Positions 62,258 through 64,000 of a stretch of 64,000 nt of DNA are shown in pieces. The DNA is taken from assembly GCF_020042345.1 (NCBI RefSeq), contig NZ_CP083387.1, positions 3,782,001-3,846,000 on the forward strand, given 5' to 3'. A program made the translations under genes and the position numbers. Source of the DNA: Arachidicoccus terrestris. GTDB taxonomy: Bacteria; Bacteroidota; Bacteroidia; Chitinophagales; Chitinophagaceae. The notes beneath the pieces were generated by a model, which saw only the letters and a list, made by a program, of their open reading frames with translations, had not been told where the DNA came from and made no database searches. Position 1 is the first letter of the stretch. Every line of letters starts with the position of its first letter.

Positions 62258-64000
62258 ATGGAAGAAAATAAAGATTTGTTACCCGAAGAAACGGGTGATC
62301 ATGACCGGATTATTCCCGTCAATATCGAAACTGAAATGAAAACCGCCTACATCGATTATTCGATGAGCGTTATTGTCGGAAGAGCGTTACCCGATGTCCG
62401 CGACGGGTTTAAACCCGTTCATCGCCGCGTTCTTTACTCTATGAATGAGTTAGGGAATCATAGCAATAAACCTTATAAAAAGTCTGCCCGTATCGTCGGG
62501 GAGGTAATGGGTAAATACCACCCTCACGGTGACTCTTCAATTTATTTTACAGTCGTCAGGATGGCCCAGGATTTTACCATGCGTTATACGTTGGTGGATG
62601 GCCAGGGTAATTTTGGTACCCAGGACGGGGATAGCCCGGCTGCCATGCGTTACACTGAGATCCGCCTGTCCAAGCTGGCAGAAACGATGTTGGAAGATAT
62701 CGAAAAAGATACAGTGGACTTTCATCTGAATTTTGATGATTCCCTGGAGGAACCCAGTGTATTGCCTACCAGGATTCCTCAGCTTTTACTCAACGGTTCC
62801 AGTGGGATCGCCGTTGGTATGGCGACCAATATGATGCCTCATAATCTTACGGAGGTTGTTGACGGATGTTTGGCCTATGTTGACAATAGGGACATCGCGA
62901 TTGAGGATTTAATGAAAATAGTCAAAGCGCCTGATTTCCCGACAGGGGGAATCATCTTTGGCATGGATGGAGTGAGACAAGCCATGATGACTGGCCGCGG
63001 ACGTGTCATGGTCCGAGGCAAATGCCATGTGGAGACCAAAGAGTCAGGAAGGGAAAAGATCGTTATTACAGAAGTACCGTATCAAGTCAGTCTGGATGGA
63101 CTTACTGATAAGATCGGTCAATTAGCGACCAATAAAGTGGTAGAAGGAATAGCCTATGTTAATAATGAGACGAGTAAAAGAGGGGGTATCCGTATTGTTG
63201 TAGAACTCAAAAGAGATGCCGTGGCCAATGTGGTCATCAACCAACTCTATAAATATTCTGAGCTGCAAACCAGTTTTGGGATTAATAATGTGGCAATCTG
63301 TAAAGGGCGCCCACGTACGCTAAATCTCAGACAACTGATCGCTGAATTCATTGAATTCAGAATGGATGTAGTCATCCGCAGGTCCAAATTCGAACTTAAG
63401 AAAGCAGAGGAGAAAGAACATCTTTTAAGAGGTTATCTAATTGCACTGGATAATTTGGACGAAGTGATCCGGATTATTCGTGAGTCTACCAATCCGGCTG
63501 AGGCTAAAGAAAATCTGGTCGCCGCACAGCTGAAACTTAAAAATTCTCAAATTATCCAACTCCTGGGTGAAGCGACCTCAAATGAATTCCTAGATGAAGT
63601 GCAGGCACAGGCCATTTTAGAAATGAGATTGCAACGGCTTACCGGCATGGAAAGAGAAAAGATCCAGGCTGATTATAATGAGCTTATGCAGTTTATCGCC
63701 AAATTGAAGCATTTACTCGCCAATGAGGACGCCCGTTATGATGTGATCAAGGAAGAGCTTCTGGAGGTTAAAAATAAATATGGAGATGAAAGAAAGAGCA
63801 CCATTGAGTATAACGCCAACGACATTAGTATCGAGGACTTGATTGAAGAGGAAGATGTGGTCATTACGATCTCTCATCTGGGTTATATTAAACGAACTTC
63901 GGCCTCTGAATACCGCCAACAAAGACGTGGTGGCCGTGGAGGCAAGGGAGCCGCTACCAGAAATGAAGATTACGTTGAGCATTTATTCGTAGCTTCTACC
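62258..64000 (+). CDS. gyrA: DNA gyrase subunit A, 5' part (3' end outside window)
   Basis: Start ATG 62258; 581 codons are present and the frame is open to the window edge, where the C-terminal beta-pinwheel begins. Seen: [40 protein letters not shown] (quinolone-resistance region), the catalytic Tyr at residue 132 in [24 protein letters not shown] and the GyrA box at residues 555-561 (QRRGGRG), which marks gyrase rather than topoisomerase IV. With GyrB it introduces negative supercoils. At the residue equivalent to E. coli Asp87 this protein has Phe97, while the Ser83 equivalent is kept (Ser93). Confidence 0.96.
   Translation, partial: MEENKDLLPEETGDHDRIIPVNIETEMKTAYIDYSMSVIVGRALPDVRDGFKPVHRRVLYSMNELGNHSNKPYKKSARIVGEVMGKYHPHGDSSIYFTVVRMAQDFTMRYTLVDGQGNFGTQDGDSPAAMRYTEIRLSKLAETMLEDIEKDTVDFHLNFDDSLEEPSVLPTRIPQLLLNGSSGIAVGMATNMMPHNLTEVVDGCLAYVDNRDIAIEDLMKIVKAPDFPTGGIIFGMDGVRQAMMTGRGRVMVRGKCHVETKESGREKIVITEVPYQVSLDGLTDKIGQLATNKVVEGIAYVNNETSKRGGIRIVVELKRDAVANVVINQLYKYSELQTSFGINNVAICKGRPRTLNLRQLIAEFIEFRMDVVIRRSKFELKKAEEKEHLLRGYLIALDNLDEVIRIIRESTNPAEAKENLVAAQLKLKNSQIIQLLGEATSNEFLDEVQAQAILEMRLQRLTGMEREKIQADYNELMQFIAKLKHLLANEDARYDVIKEELLEVKNKYGDERKSTIEYNANDISIEDLIEEEDVVITISHLGYIKRTSASEYRQQRRGGRGGKGAATRNEDYVEHLFVAST

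Noticed and set aside
1-64000. CRISPR arrays, insertion sequences, rRNA and standard tRNA genes
   Set aside because: No regularly spaced repeats, no transposase frames with terminal repeats, and no tRNA cloverleaf other than the tmRNA halves were recognised by eye; a dedicated covariance search would be needed to exclude a missed tRNA.

Overview
The window is one contiguous stretch of a Bacteroidota chromosome, most likely Chitinophagaceae or a close relative. The evidence is a SusC/SusD outer-membrane pair, a GH92 mannosidase, many promoters of the Bacteroidota form TAnnTTTG, A-rich start regions with few Shine-Dalgarno sites, a tmRNA whose predicted tag ends AMAA, and lineage-typical forms of arginine decarboxylase, AMP nucleosidase and the RsmI-like methylase. 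G+C content is moderate, gene density is high, and I see no complete mobile element, CRISPR array, rRNA or ordinary tRNA.

Layout. 1-6.5 kb: the 3' end of a GH92 mannosidase, a decayed CPBP-family membrane protease on the minus strand, an RsmI-like methylase, an AI-2E family permease, and an alpha/beta hydrolase + glycosyltransferase pair. 6.5-10 kb: a tightly overlapping minus-strand cassette (RIC/hemerythrin-DUF2249, DUF1858-DUF2249-DUF2249, a polytopic NnrS/heme-copper-like protein and a SufT-like Fe-S factor) that looks like a nitric-oxide or Fe-S repair module. 10-14.7 kb: an agmatinase-family ureohydrolase, a small membrane protein, a radical SAM protein and the tRNA methylthiotransferase MtaB. 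15-20 kb: a SusC/SusD pair. 20-28.7 kb: dodecin, Pgi, DnaX, UppP, an MFS permease, a methyltransferase, a SET-domain protein and a SirB1/transglutaminase-like protein. 28.8-30 kb: ssrA (tmRNA) followed by a broken phage-type Bro-N gene, probably the relic of an element integrated at ssrA. 30-40.3 kb: an assimilatory nitrate/nitrite block: SumT (siroheme) divergent from NirB, NirD, a nitrate reductase fused to its own NAD(P)H flavoprotein and [2Fe-2S] module, a siroheme-reductase-like protein that has lost its cofactor cysteines and gained a rubredoxin, a SelW-like Rdx protein, MoaD and MoaE. 40.4-46.7 kb: RpsA, GlnS, arginine decarboxylase, L20 and L35. 46.8-59.9 kb: a ClC channel, TrhO, AMP nucleosidase, an orphan HsdR_N nuclease domain, CcmC/CcmD, glutamate dehydrogenase, prfB with its programmed frameshift, TilS, DUF3467, P5C dehydrogenase and PDH E1-beta. 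60-64 kb: a GYF_2 membrane protein and the first 581 codons of gyrA, which runs off the end.

How the parts work together. The nitrate block is close to a self-contained pathway: nitrate to nitrite (Mo enzyme, with MoaD/MoaE supplying molybdopterin), nitrite to ammonium (NirBD, with SumT supplying the siroheme precursor), and ammonium could then be fixed by the glutamate dehydrogenase near 53 kb. Arginine decarboxylase (45 kb) and agmatinase (10 kb) together would make putrescine. The most interesting items are the siroheme-less NiR-like rubredoxin protein with its SelW-like neighbour, the NasA-flavoprotein fusion, the overlapping NO/Fe-S cassette, the ssrA-linked relic, and a Phe in place of the usual acidic residue in the GyrA quinolone-resistance region.
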